A stretch of DNA of 64,000 bases, from positions 1,364,001 through 1,428,000 of the forward strand of contig NZ_CP043430.1 of the NCBI RefSeq assembly GCF_008271365.1, given 5' to 3'. This document shows positions 37,626 through 47,088 of the stretch, in pieces (the stretch's first letter is position 1; each line of letters opens with the position of its first letter). Source of the DNA: Microbacterium sp. 1S1. GTDB lineage: Bacteria > Actinomycetota > Actinomycetes > Actinomycetales > Microbacteriaceae. Both the position numbers and the translations under genes were made by a program. The notes beneath the pieces are model-generated. The model ran no database searches. It was given only the letters and a program-made list of their open reading frames with translations, and was not told the origin of the DNA.

Positions 37626-38978
37626 ATGGGCGAGAGCCGGGTCAGTCTGCGTATGATCGCAGGCTCGCTGCGCAAGTTCTGGTGGTTGATCGTGTTGTGC
37701 GGCGTCGTGGGCGCGGCGGGCTCGTACGGCTACGCGTCGTTGCAGACGCCGCTTTTCCAGGCGACGACCTCGCTCTACTTCGCGCTCAACCAGGGCACGA
37801 GCGCCTCGGATCTCAACCAGGGCTCGGTGTACACCCAGAGCCAGATGCTCTCCTTCGCTCAGCTCGCGACGAGCTCGCGGGTTCTCGAACCGGTGATCGA
37901 GGAGCTGGATCTCGACACCACGCCCCGAGCGCTCGCCAGGGATATCGAGGTCGCGATCCCGCAGAGCACCGTGACCCTGCGGGTCACCGGAATCCAGGAT
38001 GATGCGGAGGCCGCCGCCGCCCTGGCGAATGCCGTCGCCGAGCAGCTCATCGTCGCCGTCAAGGACGTTGCGCCGAAGGATCCGCAGGGGGAGTCGACGA
38101 TCACCGCGGAGGTGATCGACGACGCCGTCGTGCCCGAGTTCCAGTTCACGCCGAGCAAGCCGAGGGACGCGCTTCTCGGAGGCTTCCTCGGGGGAGTTCT
38201 CGGTCTCGCGGCCGCCGTGCTCATCGGCGTCCTGGACACGCGCGTTCGCAACGAGGAGGCGCTGACCCAGGCCGGTGGCGACCCCGTGCTCGGAGTGGTC
38301 TCGAAGTCGCCGCTGCTCGCGGAACGCGGCATCGCGGTGGCCCAGGAACCCCTCGGTCACACCTCGGAGGAGTTCCGCCGCATCCGCTCCGCGCTCGCGT
38401 ACGCGAACGTCTCCTCCCGCGTGAAGGTGCTGCTGGTGACGTCGGGCATGCCCGCGGAGGGCAAGTCCACCGTCTCGGTGAACCTCGCCATGACCCTCGC
38501 CGCCCTGCGCAACTCCGTTCTCCTGATCGACGCCGACATGCGGCGACCGCGGGCTCACGAGCACGCCGGTATCGACGGTTCGGTCGGTCTCACGAGCGTG
38601 CTGCTGGACGAGGTGGGGTTCGAGGTCGCCAAGCACCGCGTCGCCGACACCACGCTCGACATCCTGCCCGCCGGCACGATCCCGCCGAACCCGGCGGAAC
38701 TGCTCACGTCGGCCCGCATGACGCAGCTGCTCGACTTCGCCGCCGCGGAGTACGACTACGTCGTGATCGACTCGCCGCCGACCCTGAGCGTCGCGGATGC
38801 CAACCTCTTCGCCACGCAGACCGACGGCGTGATCCTCGTCGTGGACGCGACGAAGACCCGGCGCGCAGCGTTGACGAAGAGCATCAAGTCGCTGGAATCC
38901 GGTGGTGCGCGCATCCTCGGCACCGTCCTCAACCGCGCGCGGCCGGACCGGCATCGCAGCGAGTACTACAGCGAATGA
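37626..38978 (+). CDS. polysaccharide co-polymerase / tyrosine autokinase (Wzc-like)
   Basis: A 450-residue protein. The N-terminal Wzz part has two membrane segments (about 18-40 and 180-205) around an outside loop, with the Pro-rich FTPSKPRDALLGGFLGG before segment 2. The C-terminal BY-kinase has Walker A TSGMPAEGKST, Walker A' VLLIDADMRRP and Walker B YDYVVIDSPP. Only a short tail with two Tyr (SEYYSE) is present. It sets chain length together with Wzy and would be dephosphorylated by the phosphatase encoded at 30103. The start is the ATG at 37626, which follows GGGGAG; the open frame begins further upstream inside the wzy-like gene. Confidence 0.92.
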   Translation: MGESRVSLRMIAGSLRKFWWLIVLCGVVGAAGSYGYASLQTPLFQATTSLYFALNQGTSASDLNQGSVYTQSQMLSFAQLATSSRVLEPVIEELDLDTTPRALARDIEVAIPQSTVTLRVTGIQDDAEAAAALANAVAEQLIVAVKDVAPKDPQGESTITAEVIDDAVVPEFQFTPSKPRDALLGGFLGGVLGLAAAVLIGVLDTRVRNEEALTQAGGDPVLGVVSKSPLLAERGIAVAQEPLGHTSEEFRRIRSALAYANVSSRVKVLLVTSGMPAEGKSTVSVNLAMTLAALRNSVLLIDADMRRPRAHEHAGIDGSVGLTSVLLDEVGFEVAKHRVADTTLDILPAGTIPPNPAELLTSARMTQLLDFAAAEYDYVVIDSPPTLSVADANLFATQTDGVILVVDATKTRRAALTKSIKSLESGGARILGTVLNRARPDRHRSEYYSE

Positions 38979-39048
38979 GCGAGCTGTGCGCCGTGCCGGT
39001 GGGTCACCGCGCGGGCACGCAGCATATTGGCTGAGGTCGTCGCACCGT

Positions 39049-39131
39049 TTGCCTTCACCCAGACGGGCGGTTATTCTTCATGGGTTGCGAGGGGGGCTCG
39101 CTCTTTGTCGCCGGGGTTGAAACTGCGGCGA
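39049..39131 (+). promoter_or_regulatory. promoter and G-loop leader of beta-helix protein gene
   Basis: -35 TTGCCT (39049-39054), 17-nt spacer, -10 TATTCT (39072-39077). The leader starts with a 5-bp hairpin with a loop of five G (39087-39101) and a 6-bp hairpin (39108-39131; 12-nt loop beginning GGG). About 40 nt follow before the GTG at 39174. Confidence 0.55.
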
Positions 39132-39173
39132 AGTGCGGGTGACCGTGCAGAACGCCCCAGAAACGGTGACATC

Positions 39174-41813
39174 GTGTCCTTTCCGTTCCCCGCTCGTCCC
39201 TTCTCGACACCGCACGGCGCGCCGCGCCGGCACCGTCGGTTCCTCGCCGCGTCGCTCGGCGCCATCGTCGCCCTCTCCGGTACCCTCGTCGCCGGTCCCG
39301 TGGCTGCAGCCACCGCCGGTTCCGCGACCACCGTCCCCGCGGCCCCGGCCGCGGCGCCACTCCTGTCCGACTCGATGAACCGCACCGTGGCGTCCGGGTG
39401 GGGCGCATCATCGACCGGCGCCTGGCGCGTGGTCGAGGGACCTTCGAGCGTCTCGAACGGTCGCGCCCTGCTCGCCAGCCGGAAGCCGGGGATCACCGCG
39501 AGGGCGACCGTCGCCGGGGTGAGCGCGGCGGACCTGAGCAGTCGTTTCACGGTCGCCGTACCCGCTCTCCCCGTCGGCGGCCCGCTGTATCTCGCGCAGG
39601 CCGTCCGAATCGTGGGCAAGAACTCGTACGGCGTCCGGCTGCGCGTGCACCCCGACGGTTCCGCCTACGTCTCCGTGGTCCGGATGACCGATCTCACCAC
39701 CGTGCAGAGTCTGAGTGAGCGTCGTCTCCCGCTGACCGTGACGAAGGGCATGTCGCTGCGCGTCGCGCTGGAGGTCACGGGCACGAGCCCGGTGACGCTC
39801 GCGGCGAAGGCCTGGGTGAACGGGGCCGCCGAACCGTCGGCGTGGCAGGTCAGCCACGCCGACTCGTCCACCAGCCGGATCACCGCCGCGGGCGGCTACG
39901 GCTTCGCGCTGTACACCTCCGCGGGGGCGAAGGCGGCTGTCCCGCTGGCGGTCGACGACATCCTCGCCACCGCGCCCGTTCCTCCGGCCGCTCCGGCACC
40001 GACCCCTGCTCCGGCACCGGCCCCGAACCCGGCACCGGCCCCGAACCCGGCGCCCGCCCCGAACCCGGCTCCGGTTCCGCCGGTGACGCCGGCGCCGCCC
40101 ACGACGCCCGCACCGCCGGCGACACCGGCAGGCGTCCGCGGGAAGCCGGGAGCGGCGGCACCGGGTTCGCTCTCCTACCCGGCACCGGCCACGGCGGTGT
40201 ACGCGTCGCCGGGAGGATCCGACGGCGCGGCAGGCACCAAGGCCGCCCCGGTGCGGACGATCGCGGCGGCCCTCAGGATCGTGCCGAACGGCGGCACGAT
40301 CGTCCTCCGCGGCGGTAGCTATCACGAGGAGATCGTCGTCCCCGCGCAGAAGCGCGTCACGATTCAGCCGGCCCCGAACGAGGCCGTATGGATGGACGGT
40401 ACGAAGGTCGTCACCGGGTGGAAGGCCTCCGGGAAGACCTGGACGGTGGACGGCTGGACCACGGCTCTCGACTCCAGCCCCACGTACACCAAGGGAGCGC
40501 CCGACAACACCCAGCCGGAGTGGCGCTTCGTCGATCCGGCTCATCCGATGGCCGCGCACCCGGACCAGGTCTGGGTCGCGGGGGTGCAACTGCGCGAGGT
40601 GGGGTCCGCTGCCCAGGTCGTCGCCGGTACCTTCTACGTGGACGACCGCGCCAAGCGGCTCGTGATCGGTACGGATCCGACCGGCAAGACCGTGGAGGCC
40701 AGCGTCCTCACGCAGGCCCTCTCGATCCGTTCCGCCGGATCCGAGGTGCGCGGAATCGGCGTCCGCCGGTACGCCACCAGCGTGCCGCAGATGGGCACGG
40801 TCGTCGCAGCAGCCAACGACATCACCCTCACGGACGTCACCATCCGCGACAACTCCACGACCGGCTTCTACTCGTGGGCGCCGCGCACGACGCTCACGCG
40901 GGTCTCCTTGGTCGGCAACGGCCTCCTCGGCGGTGGCGCCTCCCAGGCCGACGGGCTCACGGTGAAGCAGATGCTGTCCGTCGGCAACAACGCCGAGCAC
41001 TTCAACCACTCGCCGGTGTCCGGTGCGTTCAAGGTCACCCGGACGCGCGGTGTCACCGTCGCCGACAGCGCCTTCACCGGCAACGCCGGGCGTGGGCCCT
41101 GGTTCGACGAGTCGGTCGTCGACATCGCGTTCACCGGCAATGACGTCATCGGGAACGCCGGGCACGGCGTCCTCGTCGAGCTCTCGGAGCGTGCCGTCGT
41201 CGCCGACAACATCATCGCCCGCAACGGTGACTTCGGGTTGTTCGTCCTGAACTCCGGCAACGTGAAGATCTGGAACAACACCTTCGTCGGCAACGCGAAC
41301 CGCAACGTCAGCATCGGTCAGGACGCCCGCCGTGCCTCCGATCCGAACGCGGCAGGCCACGACCCGCGCACCCGCAATGCGCCGCTGGCGCCCTGGATCG
41401 TGCGCAACACCGTGATGTCCAACAACGTGATGGCGGAGAGCGCGGGCAACTGCCTCGTCTGCGTGCAGGACTTCTCGACCACGTTCACCGGCGCGCAGAT
41501 GGTGTCGAGCGTGAACGGCAACCTGTATCACCGCACGGCCCCCGGCACGCCCCGGTGGTTCTCGGCGTGGTCGAAGGGCTCCGTCTCGCGGGACCCGGCC
41601 GTTGCCGACACCCTCGCGGCGTTCACCGCCGCGACCGGGCAGGACCGTCGGTCGCAGTTCGTGCAGGGAGCCTCGGTCGTGACCGGCGCGTACGTGCTGT
41701 TGCCCGCGCAGGTGCAGCGCCAGGCAGCCATCGCGGTCCCGGTCCCGACGGATGTCGCTTCGGTATCGCGACTCCCCGGTGGCAGCGCGACCCTGGGGGC
41801 CCTCCCGCGGTGA
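39174..41813 (+). CDS. secreted parallel beta-helix protein
   Basis: Start set at the GTG at 39174 (MSFPFPARPF), which places a signal peptide (about 20-50, ending AAA-TA) correctly behind a promoter; the open frame extends upstream over that promoter. The protein is 879 residues. Residues about 60-265 are the same module seen twice in the giant protein (DSMNRTVASGWGASSTGAWR). A Pro/Ala spacer (about 270-325) leads to a right-handed beta-helix (about 340-800) with repeats such as GGTIVLRGGSYHEEIVV, NDITLTDVTIRDNSTTGFYS and RAVVADNIIARNGDFGLFVL, as in polysaccharide lyases and epimerases. Could trim or modify the polymer; no catalytic site assigned. Confidence 0.88.
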   Translation: MSFPFPARPFSTPHGAPRRHRRFLAASLGAIVALSGTLVAGPVAAATAGSATTVPAAPAAAPLLSDSMNRTVASGWGASSTGAWRVVEGPSSVSNGRALLASRKPGITARATVAGVSAADLSSRFTVAVPALPVGGPLYLAQAVRIVGKNSYGVRLRVHPDGSAYVSVVRMTDLTTVQSLSERRLPLTVTKGMSLRVALEVTGTSPVTLAAKAWVNGAAEPSAWQVSHADSSTSRITAAGGYGFALYTSAGAKAAVPLAVDDILATAPVPPAAPAPTPAPAPAPNPAPAPNPAPAPNPAPVPPVTPAPPTTPAPPATPAGVRGKPGAAAPGSLSYPAPATAVYASPGGSDGAAGTKAAPVRTIAAALRIVPNGGTIVLRGGSYHEEIVVPAQKRVTIQPAPNEAVWMDGTKVVTGWKASGKTWTVDGWTTALDSSPTYTKGAPDNTQPEWRFVDPAHPMAAHPDQVWVAGVQLREVGSAAQVVAGTFYVDDRAKRLVIGTDPTGKTVEASVLTQALSIRSAGSEVRGIGVRRYATSVPQMGTVVAAANDITLTDVTIRDNSTTGFYSWAPRTTLTRVSLVGNGLLGGGASQADGLTVKQMLSVGNNAEHFNHSPVSGAFKVTRTRGVTVADSAFTGNAGRGPWFDESVVDIAFTGNDVIGNAGHGVLVELSERAVVADNIIARNGDFGLFVLNSGNVKIWNNTFVGNANRNVSIGQDARRASDPNAAGHDPRTRNAPLAPWIVRNTVMSNNVMAESAGNCLVCVQDFSTTFTGAQMVSSVNGNLYHRTAPGTPRWFSAWSKGSVSRDPAVADTLAAFTAATGQDRRSQFVQGASVVTGAYVLLPAQVQRQAAIAVPVPTDVASVSRLPGGSATLGALPR

Positions 41814-41823
41814 CGATCTAGGT

Positions 41824-43137
41824 ATGGGTTCTCTTCTCGCTGTCGGCGCCCGCGCGCTGACGATGGTCATCGCGCTGGTGTGCGGCGTTCTCACCACCCG
41901 GATGATCATCGGAGACGCGGGCGTCGGCAGCTTCGCCCTCTACACCCTGCTCACCACCATCCCGTCGCTGCTGACGTTCACCGACCTCGGCAGCGGCGCC
42001 GTCCTCGTGAACGCGGTGGCCACGAGCGACGATGTCCGGACGGACGAGAAGCTGCGGTACCAGCTCACATCGGTCGGCCGTGTGCTGCTGATCTTCGCGA
42101 CCTCCGCGATGGCGGTCAACACCGTGCTGCTCGCCACCGGCGCGTGGGAGTTCGTCTTCGGCGACGCCGGGGGAGAGCCGGGGGCGTCGTTGGCGGCGTT
42201 CTTCTGTGTCACGATCTTCTGCCTCGGGATTCCGCTGGGCATCTGGGCCCGGATCATGCTCGGCCAGCGCAAGAACCACATCGTCATCCTGTTGCAGGGG
42301 CTCATCTCCCCCCTGACCCTGGCCGGTGTCTGGCTGCTGCTCACGTACGGAGGTGACAACCTCCACTCCTATGTCGCGATCGCCTCATTCGCCGCCTCGT
42401 TCATCGTGTCGGTGCTCGGCGTGCTCATCACGGCGCGCACCACGTCGCCGCTGATCCCCGCGGCGGCACGCATGGTCCTCCGGCCACGGCGGTTCCCCGG
42501 CGTCCGGGTGATGGACGTCGGCTGGCCGATGCTGGCGCAGATGGTGACGTATCCGATCGCCGTCGGGTCGCAGCGTTACGTGATCGCTCAGCTCGGCGGT
42601 CCGACGGACGTCGCCGAATACGGTGTGGCCGGGCAGGTCTTCTTCGCGCTCAACGGACTCGTGATGGCCGGCGGGCTCGCCCTCTGGCCCCACTTCGCCC
42701 GGTTGCGGCATCAGGGCGATCTGCGTCGGGGACCATTCCTCCTCTCCGCGCTGTTCGCCGTGGCGGTGGCCCTGGCGACGGTCGTCGTGTGGCTCGTCGG
42801 CCCCTGGCTGTTCGGCTTCATCACCCAGGGGGAGCTGGAGGTGCGCCCGACGACGATCTTCGCGTTCGGCCTCATGATCATGCTCACCGCCGCCGTCTAC
42901 CCCCTCGGAATGTTCATCATGGACAAGCCGGGAATCCGCTTCCAGGTGATTCCGACCCTCAGCATGGCGGCCGTGGGGATCACTCTCGCTTTCGTGCTCA
43001 CGCCGGTCCTCGGCATCGCGGGGCCGCTCCTCGGCGTCGCCTTCGCGCTTCTGGTCTGTCAGTTGATCCCGTTCTCGATCTACATCGTCCGTCACCGAGC
43101 TCGGCTCACGGGCGATCGCTCCACCGCAGCCGTCTGA
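41824..43137 (+). CDS. polysaccharide flippase (Wzx-like, MOP superfamily)
   Basis: A 437-residue membrane protein with 12 predicted segments, starting MGSLLAVGARALTMVIALVCGVLTTRM. The pattern of the N-terminus, FTDLGSGAVLVNAVAT and the C-terminal repeat half fits Wzx/MATE-type lipid-linked oligosaccharide flippases. It begins 10 nt after the beta-helix gene and shares its transcript. It would move the undecaprenyl-linked repeat unit across the membrane for the Wzy-like polymerase. Confidence 0.88.
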   Translation: MGSLLAVGARALTMVIALVCGVLTTRMIIGDAGVGSFALYTLLTTIPSLLTFTDLGSGAVLVNAVATSDDVRTDEKLRYQLTSVGRVLLIFATSAMAVNTVLLATGAWEFVFGDAGGEPGASLAAFFCVTIFCLGIPLGIWARIMLGQRKNHIVILLQGLISPLTLAGVWLLLTYGGDNLHSYVAIASFAASFIVSVLGVLITARTTSPLIPAAARMVLRPRRFPGVRVMDVGWPMLAQMVTYPIAVGSQRYVIAQLGGPTDVAEYGVAGQVFFALNGLVMAGGLALWPHFARLRHQGDLRRGPFLLSALFAVAVALATVVVWLVGPWLFGFITQGELEVRPTTIFAFGLMIMLTAAVYPLGMFIMDKPGIRFQVIPTLSMAAVGITLAFVLTPVLGIAGPLLGVAFALLVCQLIPFSIYIVRHRARLTGDRSTAAV

Positions 43138-43196
43138 CGTCGGCTCGCCGAAGGGGCGCCGGACCGCGGAGGTCCCGAAGCAGAGGGCCGGGTCGG

Positions 43197-44333
43197 TCAG
43201 TCCAGGACGCCGGCGGTGATGTCCGCGCGGTAGACCGCGGGGGCGTGACGGCGCTGGGCCTCCGCCCGGCTCTCGGCGACGTTTCCCACGAGCTCGCCCC
43301 ACTGATCGCGGACGTTGTCGAGCGCGGCCGCGATGGCAGCGGGATCGTCGGGCGTGACGAGCTGCGCGGTGGCATACCCGCCCGCTGCCTCCCGCAGACC
43401 GCTGCTGTCGCTGGCGATGACGGGGCGCAATGCGAGAACGCCCTCGACGGCGGTGTTCCCGAACGGCTCGTCCACCCGCGACGGCACGATCAGCACATCC
43501 GCGTCGGCGAGGAACGGCCAGACGTCGGCGTGGAAACCGGCGAAGTGGACGGGTACTCCGGTCTGAGCGGCGCGAGCGCGGAGCTCCTCTTCGAACCACT
43601 CGTACCCTTCGAAGACTGCGCCGAGCAGAGTGACCTCGACGGGACGGCCGGCTGCCTGAAGAGCAGCGGCGGCGTCGATGACCAGGTCGGGGCCCTTCCG
43701 CGGCGAGAGGCGCCCGACGTAGAGCACGCGCAGGGCACCGTCGATGCGGGTGCGGGGAGGCGCCGGGTGCTCCGGGGACGCGACGCCGTTGAAGACGACG
43801 CGCGTGCGAGCGGCCAGGGGCGGCAGAGCGCGCCGGATCGTCTCGAGGCTGAATCGGCTGTTCACCAACGCGCGGGTGGACGCGAGGTGGGGGGCGTAGA
43901 GGAGGCGGTTCACCAGCGTGCTCCCGGAGGCCTCCGCTTCGTGCACGTGGCTGATCGCGCGAGTTCCGCGAAGCCGGGCGATGAGCGGCCACTGCGGGAT
44001 GATGATGGTCGATACGTACACGGCGTCCGGGCGGACGCGCCCGATCAGCCGCCACGCGGCGCCCAGGCCGCGGAACATGTCGCGGAACAGACGCGGCAGT
44101 CCGCGTGGCGTGAGCAGGACCTTGCGCAGGACGAGCATCGGCACGATGACGACCTCGGCTCCGGCGGCGCGGAGCGGCGGCACGAGCAGGCCCGTGCTGG
44201 GGAGCGCGACGATGACGCGGGCTCCGGCCTCGACGAGCCCGATCGCGCTCTCCAGCAGCATGCGGTCGGAGCCGAACATCTCCGCACCCGGATGCACGAG
44301 CAGAACCGTCTTCCGGTGCCCCGTGGCGGTCAT
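43197..44333 (-). CDS. glycosyltransferase family 4
   Basis: A 378-residue GT-B enzyme. N-terminal half: VLLVHPGAEMFGSDRMLLESAIGL and HVHEAEASG. C-terminal half: VLYVGRLSPRKGPDLVIDAA opening the donor domain, LADADVLIVPSRVDEPFGNTAVEGVLALRPVIASDSSGL with the conserved E-x7-E region, and TPDDPAAIAAAL. Adds one sugar of the repeat unit at the cytosolic face; donor unknown. Last gene of the operon started at 47054, overlapping its neighbour by 4 nt. Confidence 0.92.
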   Translation of the reverse strand: MTATGHRKTVLLVHPGAEMFGSDRMLLESAIGLVEAGARVIVALPSTGLLVPPLRAAGAEVVIVPMLVLRKVLLTPRGLPRLFRDMFRGLGAAWRLIGRVRPDAVYVSTIIIPQWPLIARLRGTRAISHVHEAEASGSTLVNRLLYAPHLASTRALVNSRFSLETIRRALPPLAARTRVVFNGVASPEHPAPPRTRIDGALRVLYVGRLSPRKGPDLVIDAAAALQAAGRPVEVTLLGAVFEGYEWFEEELRARAAQTGVPVHFAGFHADVWPFLADADVLIVPSRVDEPFGNTAVEGVLALRPVIASDSSGLREAAGGYATAQLVTPDDPAAIAAALDNVRDQWGELVGNVAESRAEAQRRHAPAVYRADITAGVLD

Positions 44334-45523
44334 CGTGCGGCGTCCGCGGGGGCTGGGGCCCAGTCCGTGCTCCGGCGACGCGCGCGGCGAGCGGAGGCAT
44401 GGATGCTGGAACCCTCGGCGAGACGGCGGGCGAGGTCTTCGTACTCATCGGCCACGTCGTCCCAGCGGAAGCGGGTGCGTGCGATCTCCTTGACCGCAGT
44501 GGCGTGCAGGCCGCGGAGCGCGGGGTCCGCTTCCGCCGCCGTCACGTGCCTGGCGACGTCGTCCGCGCCGGCGAAGAACCAGCCGTTCCCGTCCAGCACC
44601 TCGCGGTTGAACGGCACGTCGAAGCCGATGACCGCCGTGCCGGCTCCCATGGCGCGCAGGAGCGACGGGTTGGTGCCGCCGACGGAGTGGCCGTGCAGGT
44701 AGGTGGCGGCATGGGCGTAGAGCGCGTCGAGGAGGTCTTGATCGTAGACGCCCCCTACCAAGCGGATACGCGGGTCGGCCTCGGCGGCCTGCTGGATCTC
44801 CTGCGTGTATCCGGCGGAGTACGGTGCGGAGCCTACGACGACCAGGGGCAGCCGAGCGGCGCTCGCGCGGTACCCGCGGACGATCTCGAGAACGTGGTTC
44901 TCCGGCTCGAAGCGCGCCACCACGAGGTGGTAGCCGCCGGGAGTGAGGTCCATCTCGTTCAGACGGTCCGCCGCCGGGTCATCGAGGATCGGCGCGCCGT
45001 AGCGGATGAGCTCCGTCGGCACGTCGAACTGGTGGCGATAGTAGTCGGAGATGCCCGGAGCATCGGCGATGAGCGCATCCGCGGTGCGGACGCCGAACTG
45101 CTCGGCCCACCGGTAATAGGCCTTGCCACGGGGGCCCCACTTCGAGCGACGCCACTCCAGACCGTCCATGTGCAGGGCGACGGGCGCTCGCCGTACCCGC
45201 AGCAGAGGCAGGAACGGGGAGTTCGCCGCGTTGAAGACGAAGGTCGCGTCGGGCCGACGGTGGAAGAGCAGGTGCAGCGCCGACAGGCCGGTGTGGCTGA
45301 GCGTCTCGACCTGCTTCACCGGGACCGCCGGCAGGTGTACCACGCGCATGCCGAGGTACTCCTTGTCCCGGTGTTCGGAGCCGCGCGTGTACACGACGAC
45401 GTCGTGACCGCGTTCCGCGAGGCGGCGACCCACCTCCTCGATGGCCGTCTCGAACCCGCCGTAGGCGGCGGGCACTCCGCGGGTCCCCACCATCGCGATC
45501 GTGAGGGGTGTCGAATTGCTCAT
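44330..45523 (-). CDS. glycosyltransferase, DUF1972/GT4 (rhamnosyltransferase-like)
   Basis: A 397-residue enzyme with the DUF1972 N-terminal signature IAMVGTRGVPAAYGGFETAIEEV, typical of GTs that act second on undecaprenyl-linked sugar, often adding rhamnose. Further blocks: ALHMDGLEWRRSKWG, IADAPGISDYYRHQF, LVVARFEPENHVLEIVRGY and GGTNPSLLRAMGAGTAVIGFDVPFNREVL. The adjacent sugar-phosphate transferase and the rml genes fit a rhamnosyl transfer, though that is inference. It follows the initiating transferase gene by 4 nt. Confidence 0.92.
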   Translation of the reverse strand: MSNSTPLTIAMVGTRGVPAAYGGFETAIEEVGRRLAERGHDVVVYTRGSEHRDKEYLGMRVVHLPAVPVKQVETLSHTGLSALHLLFHRRPDATFVFNAANSPFLPLLRVRRAPVALHMDGLEWRRSKWGPRGKAYYRWAEQFGVRTADALIADAPGISDYYRHQFDVPTELIRYGAPILDDPAADRLNEMDLTPGGYHLVVARFEPENHVLEIVRGYRASAARLPLVVVGSAPYSAGYTQEIQQAAEADPRIRLVGGVYDQDLLDALYAHAATYLHGHSVGGTNPSLLRAMGAGTAVIGFDVPFNREVLDGNGWFFAGADDVARHVTAAEADPALRGLHATAVKEIARTRFRWDDVADEYEDLARRLAEGSSIHASARRARRRSTDWAPAPADAAR

Positions 45524-45527
45524 CCGC

Positions 45528-47054
45528 TCAGTATGCCCCGCTGGGCTGCGCCATGACCTTCGCGGTGCGCCACATGATCTGCAGATCGTTCATGACCGAC
45601 CAGTTCTCCACGTAACGCAGGTCGAGCCGCACGCTCTCGTCCCACGACAGGTCGCTGCGCCCCGAGACCTGCCACAGGCCCGTGATACCGGGCTTGATGT
45701 AGAGACGGCGGAACACGGTGCCGTCGTAGGCCGTGACCTCGCTGGGCAGCGGTGGACGCGGACCGACGACGCTCATGTCGCCGATCAGCACGTTCCAGAA
45801 CTGCGGGAGCTCGTCCAGCGACAGCTTGCGCAGCACCTTCCCGACCCGCGTCACTCGCGGGTCGTCCTTCATCTTGAAGAGGAGGCCGGCGCCCTCGTTG
45901 TGCTCCTTGAGCGCCGCGAGCTGCTTCTCCGCGTCGGTCCGCATGGAACGGAACTTGACCATCTTGAAGGTTCGGCCGTCCCGCCCGACGCGCTCCTGGA
46001 AGAAGAACACCGGTCCGGGGGAGTCGAGCTTGATGAGCGCGCTGAGCACGGGGGTGAGCACCGCGATCGGGATCAACGCGACGGTGGCGACCACGACATC
46101 CAGGGCGCGCTTCAGCAGATGCACGCCGCCCTCATAGGTCGGGATCTTCACCTGGATCAGCGGGAGGCCGTCGACCTGCCGCAGAGAGATGCGCGGACCC
46201 GCCACATCGGTCAGGCGGCTGGAGAGCACGAGCTCGGCGGCGGTGCCCTCGAGCTGCCAGCTGAGCTGCTTGACGAAGTCGGGGGACCCCTCGGGGCGGC
46301 TCGCCACGATGATGGTGTCCGCCCCGAGCTGTGCCGCCGCCGCGGCGACGGTGTCCACATCGCCCACGACCGGATAGATGCTCTCCCCGATCCTGAGCGC
46401 GCCGGACGTGCGATCCAGCAACGTCGTCCCCACGACGTGATAGCCGTTCTCCCCGCCCTTCTGCAGGGAGTCGATCACATATTCGACGTCCTCGGTGGCG
46501 CCGACCACCAGTGTCCTCGACGCGAATCGTCCGGAGAGGCGCTGCCGCTGCAGCCAGCGGCGCCAGGTCCAGCGAGCGAAGAGGAGACCGAGCATGCCCA
46601 CCGGGAGTGCGATGAAGAACAGCGGCTGCAGCCCTTCCCACTCCAGGAGCACGCCCGCGATGGCGGTGAGGCCGAAGGCGAGTCCCGCGGCGTGCGCGAC
46701 GCGGCGGTACTCGGTGGCCCCGGACCCGAAGATGGCGGCGGCTCGGCTGTTGAGCGCCGACAGCATCAGGTACCAGGCGAGGCTCAGCAATACGGCGTTG
46801 CGCACGGCCTCGATCACCGTGACGCCGGTGATCAGTTGGACCGCCGCCGTCAGCGCGACCGCGATCAGGATGACAGCCGCATCCGTGATCCGCAGCCGCA
46901 TCCGATAGCGACGCTCCCACTGACGGCGTCGTTCGAGCGTCGCCGACACGCGCGGCGTGCTCGCCGCAGGCGTCACCGACGCGGTTGCTCGCGGAGCCGT
47001 GATCGGCGTGAAACCCGTACGAGCGATGCTCAGAGCATCCTCGACGGAAGTCAT
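45528..47054 (-). CDS. undecaprenyl-phosphate sugar phosphotransferase (initiating enzyme)
   Basis: A 508-residue polyprenyl-phosphate sugar-1-phosphate transferase (WbaP/CpsE type) that starts repeat-unit synthesis. Four or five N-terminal membrane segments (about 55-170), a cytosolic Rossmann-like domain (about 180-300; TLVVGATEDVEYVIDSLQKG), a re-entrant helix (LKRALDVVVATVALIPIAVL) and the catalytic domain with KMVKFRSMRTDAE, KLSLDELPQFWNVLIGDMSV, VGPRPPLPSE and KPGITGLWQVSGRSDLSW. First gene of a three-gene operon behind a long structured leader, so control of the committed step may act there. Confidence 0.95.
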   Translation of the reverse strand: MTSVEDALSIARTGFTPITAPRATASVTPAASTPRVSATLERRRQWERRYRMRLRITDAAVILIAVALTAAVQLITGVTVIEAVRNAVLLSLAWYLMLSALNSRAAAIFGSGATEYRRVAHAAGLAFGLTAIAGVLLEWEGLQPLFFIALPVGMLGLLFARWTWRRWLQRQRLSGRFASRTLVVGATEDVEYVIDSLQKGGENGYHVVGTTLLDRTSGALRIGESIYPVVGDVDTVAAAAAQLGADTIIVASRPEGSPDFVKQLSWQLEGTAAELVLSSRLTDVAGPRISLRQVDGLPLIQVKIPTYEGGVHLLKRALDVVVATVALIPIAVLTPVLSALIKLDSPGPVFFFQERVGRDGRTFKMVKFRSMRTDAEKQLAALKEHNEGAGLLFKMKDDPRVTRVGKVLRKLSLDELPQFWNVLIGDMSVVGPRPPLPSEVTAYDGTVFRRLYIKPGITGLWQVSGRSDLSWDESVRLDLRYVENWSVMNDLQIMWRTAKVMAQPSGAY

Positions 47055-47088
47055 GCCGAGGCCCCTTGAGCCGTGAATGTACGCAGAT

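Noticed and set aside
39990..40140. Short tandem repeats that could suggest a CRISPR-like or VNTR array.
   Set aside because: They encode the Pro/Ala linker (APAPNPAPAPNP) of the beta-helix protein and have no spacers.
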